Assembly (NCBI GenBank): GCA_038241115.1
Contig: JBBRGA010000046.1
Span: 1 to 22,261 of the forward strand
Origin: JANYJJ01 sp038241115
GTDB lineage: Bacteria > Pseudomonadota > Gammaproteobacteria > Burkholderiales > Burkholderiaceae_C
DNA length: 22,261 nt
Direction of reading: 5' to 3'
Under the pieces are notes generated by a model. It was given only the letters and a program-made list of their open reading frames with translations. It did no database searches and was not told the origin of the DNA. Position numbers and translations under genes: made by a program. This document shows, piece after piece, positions 14,085 through 20,822 of the stretch; the first letter of the stretch is position 1, and the number at the start of each line of letters is the position of its first letter.

Positions 14085-14120
14085 ATTGATCGGATTTCGG
14101 CGCGACCTTGAGGGTGCGGC

Positions 14121-14726
14121 TCACGCAACAGCGAGCAGCGTTTTCAGGTCGGCCGCGAAGGGCTCGACGCCTGACCCGTAGCGCACAAACAATCTGACCT
14201 TGCCCTGCCCATCAAACACATAGGAGCCCGCGGTGTGATCCATCGTGTAGCTGCCTTCGCTCTTTCCGGGCACCTTGGCGAAGAACACTTTGAATTCTTT
14301 TGCCAGGGCCGTGGTTTGCTCCGGCGTGCCGCGCAGCGCGACGAAGCTGGGATCGAAGCTGCCCATGTAGGCCTTCAATATTTCCGCCGTGTCGCGCTCA
14401 GGGTCGACAGTGATGAACACGCCTTGTAAGCGCTCGCCGTCCTTGCCCAGCGCCTTTTTGATTTGCGCCAGCTCATTCATCGTGCCCGGGCACACGTCGG
14501 GGCACTGTGTGTAGCCGAAGAAAACCACCACCACCTTGCCTTTGAAGTCGGCCAAGCTGGTGAGCTTGCCGTTTTGATCGGGCAAGTCCAGTTTTCGGGC
14601 GTACTCGGCGCCGGTGATGTCGATGTTCTTGAAGGCTTCGGCGTTGGACTTGCCAGGCAGTGCGAATTTGTCGCAGCCCGCCAGCAGCGCGACAGCAGAG
14701 ATCAACAAGAGTCGACGGTGGTTCAT
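14121..14726 (-). CDS. sco: SCO1/SenC family copper chaperone for cytochrome oxidase
   Basis: Lipoprotein-type Sco protein of 201 residues with a thioredoxin fold, which delivers copper to (or reduces) the CuA site of cytochrome oxidase subunit II. A signal peptide ends in the lipobox LLAGC with Cys18 as the likely lipidated residue. The copper ligands are Cys75 and Cys79 in TQCPDVCP and His164 in MDHTAGSYVFD. The open frame reaches back to 14885, but the ATG at 14726 gives the proper lipoprotein signal and lies 20 bases after the ctaB stop. It is the last gene of the cox assembly block and converges on rpoH. Confidence 0.93.
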   Translation of the reverse strand: MNHRRLLLISAVALLAGCDKFALPGKSNAEAFKNIDITGAEYARKLDLPDQNGKLTSLADFKGKVVVVFFGYTQCPDVCPGTMNELAQIKKALGKDGERLQGVFITVDPERDTAEILKAYMGSFDPSFVALRGTPEQTTALAKEFKVFFAKVPGKSEGSYTMDHTAGSYVFDGQGKVRLFVRYGSGVEPFAADLKTLLAVA

Positions 14727-14746
14727 GGTGTCAAAGGAAAGGGATG

Positions 14747-15673
14747 TCAGACCCAAAGGCGGGGCATGTAAGGAAGCGCGTAGTGATCGATCAGCAAGGC
14801 CGCAAAAAGCAGCATCAGATGCCAGATTGAAAAACGAAACGTCTTGCGCGCCAAGGGTTCGGAATACTCGCGCCACAACTGCCACGCGTAGTAGATGAAT
14901 ATCGCGCCCAAGACCACGGCGCTCACCAAATAAATGATGCCGCTCATGCCTGATATGTAGGGCAGCAAAGTGGAGGCAAACAAAATCAGCGTGTATAAAA
15001 AAACGTGAAGTCGCGTGAACTCCGAGCCGTGGGTGACCGGCAACATCGGCAAACCGGCTTTGCGATAGTCCTCAACGCGGTAGAGCGCCAGTGCCCAAAA
15101 ATGAGGCGGGGTCCACAAGAAAATAATGAGGCACAAAATCATCGCCTCGGCCCCGACCTCGCCAGTGACCGCCGCCCAGCCAAGCACCGGTGGCATGGCA
15201 CCGGATGCCCCGCCAATCACGATGTTTTGCGGGGTGGCCGGCTTGAGCACAACGGTGTAGATCACGGCGTAGCCCACGAAGGTCGCCAACGTGAGCCACA
15301 CGGTGAGCGGGTTGACGTACGCATAAAGAATCACGCTGCCCAGCGTGCACAAGGCGGCCGAAAAAATCAAAGTCTCGGTGTTGCTGAGTTGACCTTTGGC
15401 GGTAGGGCGCCATGAGGTGCGGGTCATCTTGGCGTCGATCCCTTGCTCGACCAGGCAATTGAAAGCGGCAGCGGCGCCTGCCACCAACCAGATGCCTACG
15501 GTAGCCGCCAGTGCGACGCGCCAATCGGGCAGGCCTGGGGTGGCGAGCAACATGCCGATCACCGCGCAAAACACGATCAACTGCACCACGCGCGGTTTGG
15601 TAAGCACGTAGAACTGCCGCATTCGCGATGCATGCGACAGGGCTGGGGCGGGTTGAACAAGAGCTTCTGACAT
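14747..15673 (-). CDS. ctaB: Protoheme IX farnesyltransferase (heme O synthase)
   Basis: Polytopic membrane prenyltransferase of 308 residues from the ATG at 15673, which converts heme b to heme O for the oxidase. The UbiA-type motif FNCLVEQGIDAKMTR (71-85) has the Asn72, Asp80 and Arg85 spacing that binds prenyl diphosphate and magnesium; a second loop reads YRVEDYRKAGLPMLP. Strongly hydrophobic stretches fit about nine membrane helices. The frame could extend upstream to 16144, but that would overlap ctaA by more than 400 bases and lengthen the protein far past the family size. It lies 32 bases after ctaA, whose product uses the heme O. Confidence 0.94.
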   Translation of the reverse strand: MSEALVQPAPALSHASRMRQFYVLTKPRVVQLIVFCAVIGMLLATPGLPDWRVALAATVGIWLVAGAAAAFNCLVEQGIDAKMTRTSWRPTAKGQLSNTETLIFSAALCTLGSVILYAYVNPLTVWLTLATFVGYAVIYTVVLKPATPQNIVIGGASGAMPPVLGWAAVTGEVGAEAMILCLIIFLWTPPHFWALALYRVEDYRKAGLPMLPVTHGSEFTRLHVFLYTLILFASTLLPYISGMSGIIYLVSAVVLGAIFIYYAWQLWREYSEPLARKTFRFSIWHLMLLFAALLIDHYALPYMPRLWV

Positions 15674-15705
15674 GGTGGGTTGCGAGCAGATTCTAAAGAA
15701 CCGCT

Positions 15706-16944
15706 TCAAGGCGTGGCGGGAGAACCCCGCGAGTAACGCACCGGCTGCGCAGATTTTGAAGTTTTCGCAGTGGCTTCCTGGCGTGCGCGCGTCAACATGA
15801 CGGTCAGCAGCGTGATCAGAGCTGCTGCGCCGCCCGTGTGTGCGACAGCTGCAATCAAGGGCCAACCCAGCACCACATTGCTCAATCCGCTGACCAATTG
15901 CCACACGGCCACGGCGCTGATGATGTGGGCCCAACGGCGCGTGTCGGCTTGACCGTCTGCATGCAGACGCCAGACCAACAAACCCATGGCGGTGAACACC
16001 ACGGCAGCGCCAATGCGGTGGACCATGTGGATGGCAGTGAGCGCCGAAAATGGCAAGTAGCCTCCGTCTTTGCCGGCACCCAACTCGCGCAAAACCGTGA
16101 AGCCGTGGTCGAAGTCCATCGTTGGCCACCAACTGCCCTGGCATTTAGGGAAGTCAGTGCATGCCAGTACGGCGTAGTTTGTGCTGACCCAACCGCCGAG
16201 GACGATTTGCATCACGCTGAGTGCCATGACGGCGAGCGTGCCGAGATACAAGCCACGTGTGAGAGACAAGGACGTTGGCGACAGCGGCATCAAGCTCTGC
16301 ATCGCAGACGGAACTAACGAGGGCGTTAATTTCTGCTGCATCCGTACAGGCCGGACGTTCTGAGTCTGTACCGCCAGCAAGGCGAGCAGCCCGATTCCGC
16401 CCAGCAAATGAAGCGTGACGATGGCGGGATAAAGCTTCATCGTCACCGTCAAAGCGCCGAACGCGCCTTGCATACACACCCAAATCAAAGTCACGGTCGG
16501 CCACCACGGCGAAGCCGATTGCTTGTCTTTGCGCCGCTGCATCCAGCTGGCCACGGTCATCACCACAATAAGTGCGCCCACGCCAGTGGCCAGGTAACGG
16601 TGGATCATCTCAATCCAAGCCTTGCCTTTGGTGACCGGCCCAGTCGGCATGGCCGTTTGCGCCGCATGGATGTCGGTTGCCGCACCCAGCGGGCTGGCGC
16701 TGCCGTAGCAACCTGGCCAATCGGGACAACCCAATCCCGAATCGGTCAAGCGGGTGAAGGCACCGAACAGCACCAGATCAAAGGTCAGGAAAAGCGTAAC
16801 GATGGTGAGGGCTCGCAGCCTGGAAGCTCCATCGCGGCCACGTTGCCGGTGCCATACCCATGCCAGCGGCAGCAGCGACAACAAGCCGCCGGTCAGCACG
16901 ACTTGTGCCAGCGGTGAAAGGTCGATCAGGTCCTGTGGGTTCAT
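15706..16944 (-). CDS. ctaA: Heme A synthase (COX15/CtaA)
   Basis: Membrane heme monooxygenase of 412 residues that turns heme O into heme A. Two homologous halves are visible: the first has DSGLGCPDWPGCYG (Cys73, Cys79), IEMIHR (Glu112, His115) and His179; the second has NYAVLACTDFPKC (Cys262, Cys268), HMVHR (His306, His309) and His369 in AHTGG. The cysteine pair and the histidines match the family's catalytic and heme ligands. A long charged tail follows the last helix. It lies between the Sco-like protein gene (15 bases upstream) and ctaB (32 bases downstream). Confidence 0.95.
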   Translation of the reverse strand: MNPQDLIDLSPLAQVVLTGGLLSLLPLAWVWHRQRGRDGASRLRALTIVTLFLTFDLVLFGAFTRLTDSGLGCPDWPGCYGSASPLGAATDIHAAQTAMPTGPVTKGKAWIEMIHRYLATGVGALIVVMTVASWMQRRKDKQSASPWWPTVTLIWVCMQGAFGALTVTMKLYPAIVTLHLLGGIGLLALLAVQTQNVRPVRMQQKLTPSLVPSAMQSLMPLSPTSLSLTRGLYLGTLAVMALSVMQIVLGGWVSTNYAVLACTDFPKCQGSWWPTMDFDHGFTVLRELGAGKDGGYLPFSALTAIHMVHRIGAAVVFTAMGLLVWRLHADGQADTRRWAHIISAVAVWQLVSGLSNVVLGWPLIAAVAHTGGAAALITLLTVMLTRARQEATAKTSKSAQPVRYSRGSPATP

Positions 16945-16959
16945 AAAAAGGCGGCCGAG

Positions 16960-17658
16960 TTAGCGACCCGGCAAGTCCCAAGAAGCTGCGGCCCGCAGCA
17001 GTTTTTCCATGTCGCGTTTGAGCTTGGCGGGGTCGGGATTGGGCGGCGCTCTCATCATCCACTGACCCATGGGATCAACCAGATAAATATGAGCGTCCAG
17101 CGCTTGGCCGGCGGCAGGCGCGAACCACTTTGCCAAAGCGTCACGAGGCACGCGCAGCACGGTGACCGGCTCACCAACGTTGATCGCCTGCAGCACTTCA
17201 GCGCGCGGTGCGTCGGACTCGGCCCCGTCGTAAGTGACGAACCAGATTTTGTCGACCCGCGTTTTTTCGCGGCCCAGGGTTTCGCGCAATTGGCGCTGCA
17301 AGTACAGCGATTTTTCGCAAATCGCGTTGCATGCCGCATCGGCCACAACCACCATCAACCACTGGCCCCGCAGGCTGAGAGCGGGCAAGGCTTCACCGCT
17401 CAGTTTGGTCAGCGGCAAGTCGGCAGGCAAGTCGCGCGAAGGTGAAATCAAATCGCTGTAGTTGGTGCGACCTTGCGGCTTGATCACGAAGTAAGTGAAG
17501 TAAGACGCCACCACCGGCGACACGCACATGGCCAGCACCAACAGCATTTTCAGTCGGCCGTTCTTCTTGCGGCTCGGGTCGGCCGCGGTGTTTTCGGCGA
17601 CCTCGGTCAGCGCTGGTTCGGGCAGCGAGTGCACTGCAAAACTCACAGGTTCGGTCAT
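16960..17658 (-). CDS. Membrane-anchored Sco-like protein of unknown role in the cox locus
   Basis: A 232-residue protein with a cytoplasmic N-terminus, one membrane helix at about 38-58 and a periplasmic domain. The domain looks like a distant thioredoxin/Sco fold: a strand LMVVVAD, then CNAIC (Cys110, Cys114) spaced like the Sco CxxxC copper motif, KIWFVTYD, and IYLVDPMGQWMMR like the end of Sco domains. The usual Sco histidine is not in its normal place; His190 lies two residues before the tyrosine, not five. It may help copper or thiol handling during oxidase assembly. I recognise it only as a protein that recurs between SURF1 and ctaA in beta-proteobacterial cox operons; its function is not established. 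The ATG at 17658 has a weak ribosome binding site. Confidence 0.75.
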   Translation of the reverse strand: MTEPVSFAVHSLPEPALTEVAENTAADPSRKKNGRLKMLLVLAMCVSPVVASYFTYFVIKPQGRTNYSDLISPSRDLPADLPLTKLSGEALPALSLRGQWLMVVVADAACNAICEKSLYLQRQLRETLGREKTRVDKIWFVTYDGAESDAPRAEVLQAINVGEPVTVLRVPRDALAKWFAPAAGQALDAHIYLVDPMGQWMMRAPPNPDPAKLKRDMEKLLRAAASWDLPGR

Positions 17659-17681
17659 TTTCAGTCAGTACGGTTCGTCGA

Positions 17682-18473
17682 TCAAAGAGGCTCGGACGCA
17701 GGTTTCATGCGCGGACGGACAAGTTGAAACCAGACATACAGGCCCCCGATCAACGCGCTCAAGGCGAACCATTGAAAGGCATAGCCATAGTGCTTTTGGA
17801 CACCCAGCGCCGGCAGCGGCCATTGGCGCAGCAGTCCGTCTGCTGAGGTGTTGGAGGCTGGTTCGTCGCTTTGCAATATCGATAAAGGCTTGAGCGTGAT
17901 GCCCACTTCCTTGGCAAATTCACTCACAACGAGATTTTGCCGGATGGGACCTGGTGCGGCGCCTGCAAATTCAAACAACCGCGACGGTGGCGGGGCAATC
18001 AAACCGACGATCTCTACCTCGCCTTGCGGCGTGGTGATAGAGGGCAAAGCGCTGCGATCCACAAAATTTCGGGGTGCCCAGCCGCGTTGCACCAACACCG
18101 CTTGATCCGAGCCGATTAGTTTCAACGGCGTGACCACGAAGAAGCCAGGCTTGTCGTTCATTTGCCTGTTTTCCAAAAAAACTGTGTTGGACGCCATCCA
18201 CTGGCCCTTCAGGCGCGTGCGCTGCGAATGCTGCGGCAGTGCTGCTGCAGTGCTGTTGGCCAATTCAGAGGCAGGCAACTCTGGCAAGACCTGGCGCGAG
18301 TCCAGCGCCGCTTGCAGGGTTAACTTTTGCGCTGCACGGTTGAGTTGCCAAGTGCCCAGCGATGAAGTCGCAGCGACGCCTAGCACCGTGGCGAACAGCA
18401 CAACCCCGGATTTGCGCGAGCGGGTGACTCCGCGTTCAGAAACGCCTTGATCAAACACGCTTTGATCGGTCAC
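17682..18473 (-). CDS. SURF1 family cytochrome oxidase assembly protein
   Basis: SURF1 (Shy1) homologue of 263 residues, which aids heme A insertion into subunit I. It has the family layout of two membrane helices, near 23-40 and 232-250, around a periplasmic domain. Signatures are LGTWQLNRAAQK (39-50), VQRGWAPRNF and HYGYAFQWFALS before the last helix. The start is GTG at 18473 without a strong ribosome binding site; no better in-frame start precedes the first helix. It is the first gene of the SURF1-ctaA-ctaB-Sco group, divergent from the DUF2909 gene, so it needs a promoter in the 68-base gap or inside that neighbour. Confidence 0.9.
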   Translation of the reverse strand: MTDQSVFDQGVSERGVTRSRKSGVVLFATVLGVAATSSLGTWQLNRAAQKLTLQAALDSRQVLPELPASELANSTAAALPQHSQRTRLKGQWMASNTVFLENRQMNDKPGFFVVTPLKLIGSDQAVLVQRGWAPRNFVDRSALPSITTPQGEVEIVGLIAPPPSRLFEFAGAAPGPIRQNLVVSEFAKEVGITLKPLSILQSDEPASNTSADGLLRQWPLPALGVQKHYGYAFQWFALSALIGGLYVWFQLVRPRMKPASEPL

Positions 18474-18498
18474 AGAAGCCCGCGCGGGTCAATTGGAA

Positions 18499-18520
18499 GT
18501 ACGCGGACCAAATTGCGTAC
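18499..18520. promoter_or_regulatory. Inverted repeat in the SURF1 / DUF2909 divergent gap
   Basis: GTACGC and GCGTAC are exact inverted arms 10 bases apart, in the middle of the 68-base region shared by two divergent genes. A GATAAT at 18528-18533 could be a -10 for the plus-strand gene, but no matching -35 is visible. It may be an operator; no regulator is known. Confidence 0.35.
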
Positions 18521-18541
18521 GGCGACTGATAATCCCGATCT

Positions 18542-18763
18542 ATGAAATACATGATTGGATTCGCACTGGTCGCCGTGTTGGGAGCCTTGATTCTTGCGGG
18601 TGTCGCCATGGTGCGTGACGGCCGTGACGGCAAGCCCAAGACCAACGCAATGATGCGGGCTCTGGCGCTGCGCGTAGCAATCTCGGTTCTGTTGTTTGTC
18701 TGCATTTGGGCTGCTTACTTGATGGGCTGGATACGACCAACGGGCATACCGCTCAGCAGCTAA
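18542..18763 (+). CDS. DUF2909 twin-transmembrane protein
   Basis: Small membrane protein of 73 residues with two hydrophobic helices (about 3-23 and 42-63) joined by a basic loop (VRDGRDGKPKTNAM). It matches the pattern of the DUF2909 family, found in cox loci of beta- and gammaproteobacteria; its function is unknown. It lies on the strand opposite to all other cox genes here, divergent from SURF1 and convergent with ctaE, and ends at a strong terminator. An accessory role for the oxidase is inferred from location only. Confidence 0.82.
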   Translation: MKYMIGFALVAVLGALILAGVAMVRDGRDGKPKTNAMMRALALRVAISVLLFVCIWAAYLMGWIRPTGIPLSS

Positions 18764-18771
18764 ACAGCAAG

Positions 18772-18800
18772 AAAAAAACGCCACAAACGCGGCGTTTTTT
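18772..18800. terminator. Bidirectional terminator between DUF2909 gene and ctaE
   Basis: AAAAAACGCC and GGCGTTTTTT form a stem with an 8-base loop. The T-run on either strand lets it end the plus-strand DUF2909 transcript and the minus-strand ctaD-ctaE transcript. It implies that the SURF1 group is transcribed separately. Confidence 0.88.
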
Positions 18801-18823
18801 CATAAGCGGGTTAAGTGTCGCGG

Positions 18824-19714
18824 TTATAGCCAGTAAACAACGATGTACAAGCCCAGCCAGACGACGTCTACAAAGTGCCAGTACCAAGCCGCGCCCTCGA
18901 AGCCGAAGTGACGCTCGGCCGTGAAGTGGCCCTTCATCAAGCGGATGGTAATGAACAGCAGCATCAACATGCCCACAAACACGTGAAATCCGTGAAATCC
19001 GGTAAGCATGTAGAAGGTCGAGCCGTACACACCTGAATTCAACTTAAGGTTCAAGTCGCGGTAGGCATGCATGTATTCGTAGGCCTGAACGCACATGAAG
19101 GTCGCGCCCAAAATCACGGTAATCCACATGAAAGCGATGGTCCTGGCGCGGTTTCCCGCCAGCAAGGCGTGATGGGCAACCGTCAGAGTCACCCCCGAAG
19201 TCAACAGCAAAGCGGTGTTGATGGTGGGCAGGGGCCACGGGCCCATGGTGGTGAACGGCTCGACCAGACCAGCCGGTGCCGCAGTGATGCCGGCCTGCAC
19301 GCTGGGCCAGATCGCCTTGAAATCGGGCCACAGCAGGGCGTTTTCCAAGCTCGCCAAGTTGGGCACGGAGTGCAAGCGCGTCCAGTAGAGTGCACTGAAA
19401 AATGCGCCGAAAAACATCACCTCAGAGAAAATGAACCAGCTCATGCTCCATCGGTATGACACGTCGATGCGGTCGCTGTACAGGCCGCTTTCACTTTCAC
19501 TGATGGACTGACGAAACCACTGTTGCAAGGTGAAGGCCCACAGAGCCAAGCCGAAAGCCAGCGAGTAAGCGCCCCAGCTGTGGTCGTTGATCCATTGGCT
19601 TGCACCCAGGATCACGAAAAACATGCCCAGCGCCGTCATCGCAGGAAAGCGCGATGGTTCCGGAATGAAGTAATGGGGTGTTTGTCCGATTGCTGGGGTG
19701 GTCGTTGCCGACAT
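18824..19714 (-). CDS. ctaE: Cytochrome c oxidase subunit III
   Basis: Core membrane subunit III of the aa3-type oxidase (296 aa). It has the seven-helix pattern, SWFIFSEVMFF with the conserved Glu98, YLTGFHG-like text at the helix VI start (YMLTGFHGFHVFVG) and the C-terminal WHFVDVVWLGLYIVVY signature. The ATG at 19714 has an AGGAG ribosome binding site 5 bases upstream, among the best in the window; the frame extends further back to 20113 but would overlap two genes. It lies 74 bases after the DUF2970 gene and is last in the ctaD-ctaE group, ending at a bidirectional terminator. Confidence 0.96.
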   Translation of the reverse strand: MSATTTPAIGQTPHYFIPEPSRFPAMTALGMFFVILGASQWINDHSWGAYSLAFGLALWAFTLQQWFRQSISESESGLYSDRIDVSYRWSMSWFIFSEVMFFGAFFSALYWTRLHSVPNLASLENALLWPDFKAIWPSVQAGITAAPAGLVEPFTTMGPWPLPTINTALLLTSGVTLTVAHHALLAGNRARTIAFMWITVILGATFMCVQAYEYMHAYRDLNLKLNSGVYGSTFYMLTGFHGFHVFVGMLMLLFITIRLMKGHFTAERHFGFEGAAWYWHFVDVVWLGLYIVVYWL

Positions 19715-19788
19715 GGTTTCTCCTGGAGAAGCTTGCTGGATATGAAAAGCGGGGAAAAGGCGTCTGAGACGGGTCTCGAGAAACGGGT

Positions 19789-20046
19789 TTAAGCCGCAAC
19801 GCCGCTCGAGAGCACCCAATTGACCAGACTGAGCAAAATCGCAATGAAGACGGCTGCGCCCAAGATGCCGGCTATGACCAAATGCACCGGGTTCAATTGA
19901 CTCAGGTCTTTGGCGTAGTCGGCAGATTTGCGGACGCCGAAAAAAGACCATCCCACAGCTTGTACGGTTTGTAAAAAAGACGCCTTGCGTCGAACCGCGG
20001 CTTTGAGGCCGGTATCGCTTTTTTGCGAGTCGTTTGGAGTGGTCAT
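19789..20046 (-). CDS. DUF2970 small membrane protein
   Basis: Protein of 85 residues: a basic N-terminal half with SFLQTVQAVGWSFFGVRK, typical of DUF2970, and one membrane helix near 54-78. Its ATG overlaps the ctaG stop (ATGA) and has no ribosome binding site, so translation is coupled. It is a regular resident between ctaG and ctaE in beta-proteobacterial cox operons. Its function is unknown, with an assembly role suggested by position. Confidence 0.85.
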   Translation of the reverse strand: MTTPNDSQKSDTGLKAAVRRKASFLQTVQAVGWSFFGVRKSADYAKDLSQLNPVHLVIAGILGAAVFIAILLSLVNWVLSSGVAA

Positions 20047-20675
20047 GACCGCGGCTTTGGCTCGCTTCGAGTCGCCGCCTGTGGCGCGGCCGGTACCTTG
20101 CCGCCCACCTCAAAAAAAGTGTACGACAGTGTGATCGTGCTCACGTCCTTGGGCAGTTTTTTATCGATGTAAAACACCACCGGCCACTGCTTTGACTCAC
20201 CCGCCTTCATGGTGTACTCGCTGAAGCAAAAACACGCGACTTTGTTGAAGTGCGCCATCGCTTGCATGGGTGCGTAGCTGGGGATGGCTTGGGCAGCCAT
20301 TGTGCGGTTTTGAATGTTTTTGAACTCGTACATCACGGTGACCATTTCACCGGGATGAACTTTCATGCTTTGCACAGCAGGCTTGAAGTCCCAGACGCCG
20401 CGTGCGTTGGCATCGAACTCCACCGTCACCGTGCGCGACGTGTCCACTTGGGTATTGGGCGTCTTGGGCGCGATGCCATTCACCATTCGCTCAGACACCG
20501 ACAGTATGTTGATGCCCAGCGCCGAACAGATGGCTCTGTAGACCGGCACCAGCGCATAGCCAAATGCGAACATCAGCGCAGCGATCACCAGCAACTTGCC
20601 CACCATGCGGGCGTTGTCTCCACTCAGCGCTTTGTTGCGTTGAGCGTTGCCGTTTCCAGGTGCTTGTTCAAACAT
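20043..20675 (-). CDS. ctaG: Cytochrome c oxidase assembly protein CtaG/Cox11
   Basis: Copper chaperone of 210 residues that inserts CuB into subunit I. It has one N-terminal membrane helix (about 25-45), a nearby conserved cysteine (Cys50 in VYRAICSALG), and a periplasmic immunoglobulin-like domain with the copper motif ACFCF (Cys148, Cys150), ending in STITLSYTFFEV. The residues after FCF read SEYTM, whereas most homologues have an E-Q pair there, a small departure near the copper site. The ATG at 20675 is preferred to an upstream in-frame start at 20753, which would run through the small assembly gene. Confidence 0.95.
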   Translation of the reverse strand: MFEQAPGNGNAQRNKALSGDNARMVGKLLVIAALMFAFGYALVPVYRAICSALGINILSVSERMVNGIAPKTPNTQVDTSRTVTVEFDANARGVWDFKPAVQSMKVHPGEMVTVMYEFKNIQNRTMAAQAIPSYAPMQAMAHFNKVACFCFSEYTMKAGESKQWPVVFYIDKKLPKDVSTITLSYTFFEVGGKVPAAPQAATRSEPKPRS

Positions 20676-20688
20676 AAGTTCTGCTGAA

Positions 20689-20802
20689 TCAGAGCCCGAA
20701 CAAAACGGCTTTTGCAAAGAAACCGATAAAGAACACCGCCACCACTGACCCAAGGATCAGTGCAAGGCGGGCATTCTTTTTTTTCTGCTCAGGTGTGGCC
20801 AT
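20689..20802 (-). CDS. Cytochrome oxidase small assembly protein (37 aa)
   Basis: A very short gene between ctaD and ctaG, found by translating the gap. The 37-residue product starts MATPEQKKKNARLALILGS and continues as one membrane helix ending FGL, with a basic N-terminus that would stay in the cytoplasm. This matches the single-helix cytochrome oxidase small assembly proteins encoded at the same place in beta-proteobacterial cox operons. It begins 20 bases after ctaD and stops 13 bases before ctaG. The ribosome binding site is weak. Confidence 0.82.
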   Translation of the reverse strand: MATPEQKKKNARLALILGSVVAVFFIGFFAKAVLFGL

Positions 20803-20822
20803 GGGAGCTTCAGGTTTTAGCT

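Noticed and set aside
15674..16144. N-terminal extension of CtaB to 465 residues
   Set aside because: The added part overlaps ctaA and lacks membrane or prenyltransferase features; the 308-residue form matches the family.
19766..19777. GAGAC-GG-GTCTC repeat between the DUF2970 gene and ctaE
   Set aside because: The two-base spacer cannot form a stable RNA loop and no T-run follows; probably chance.
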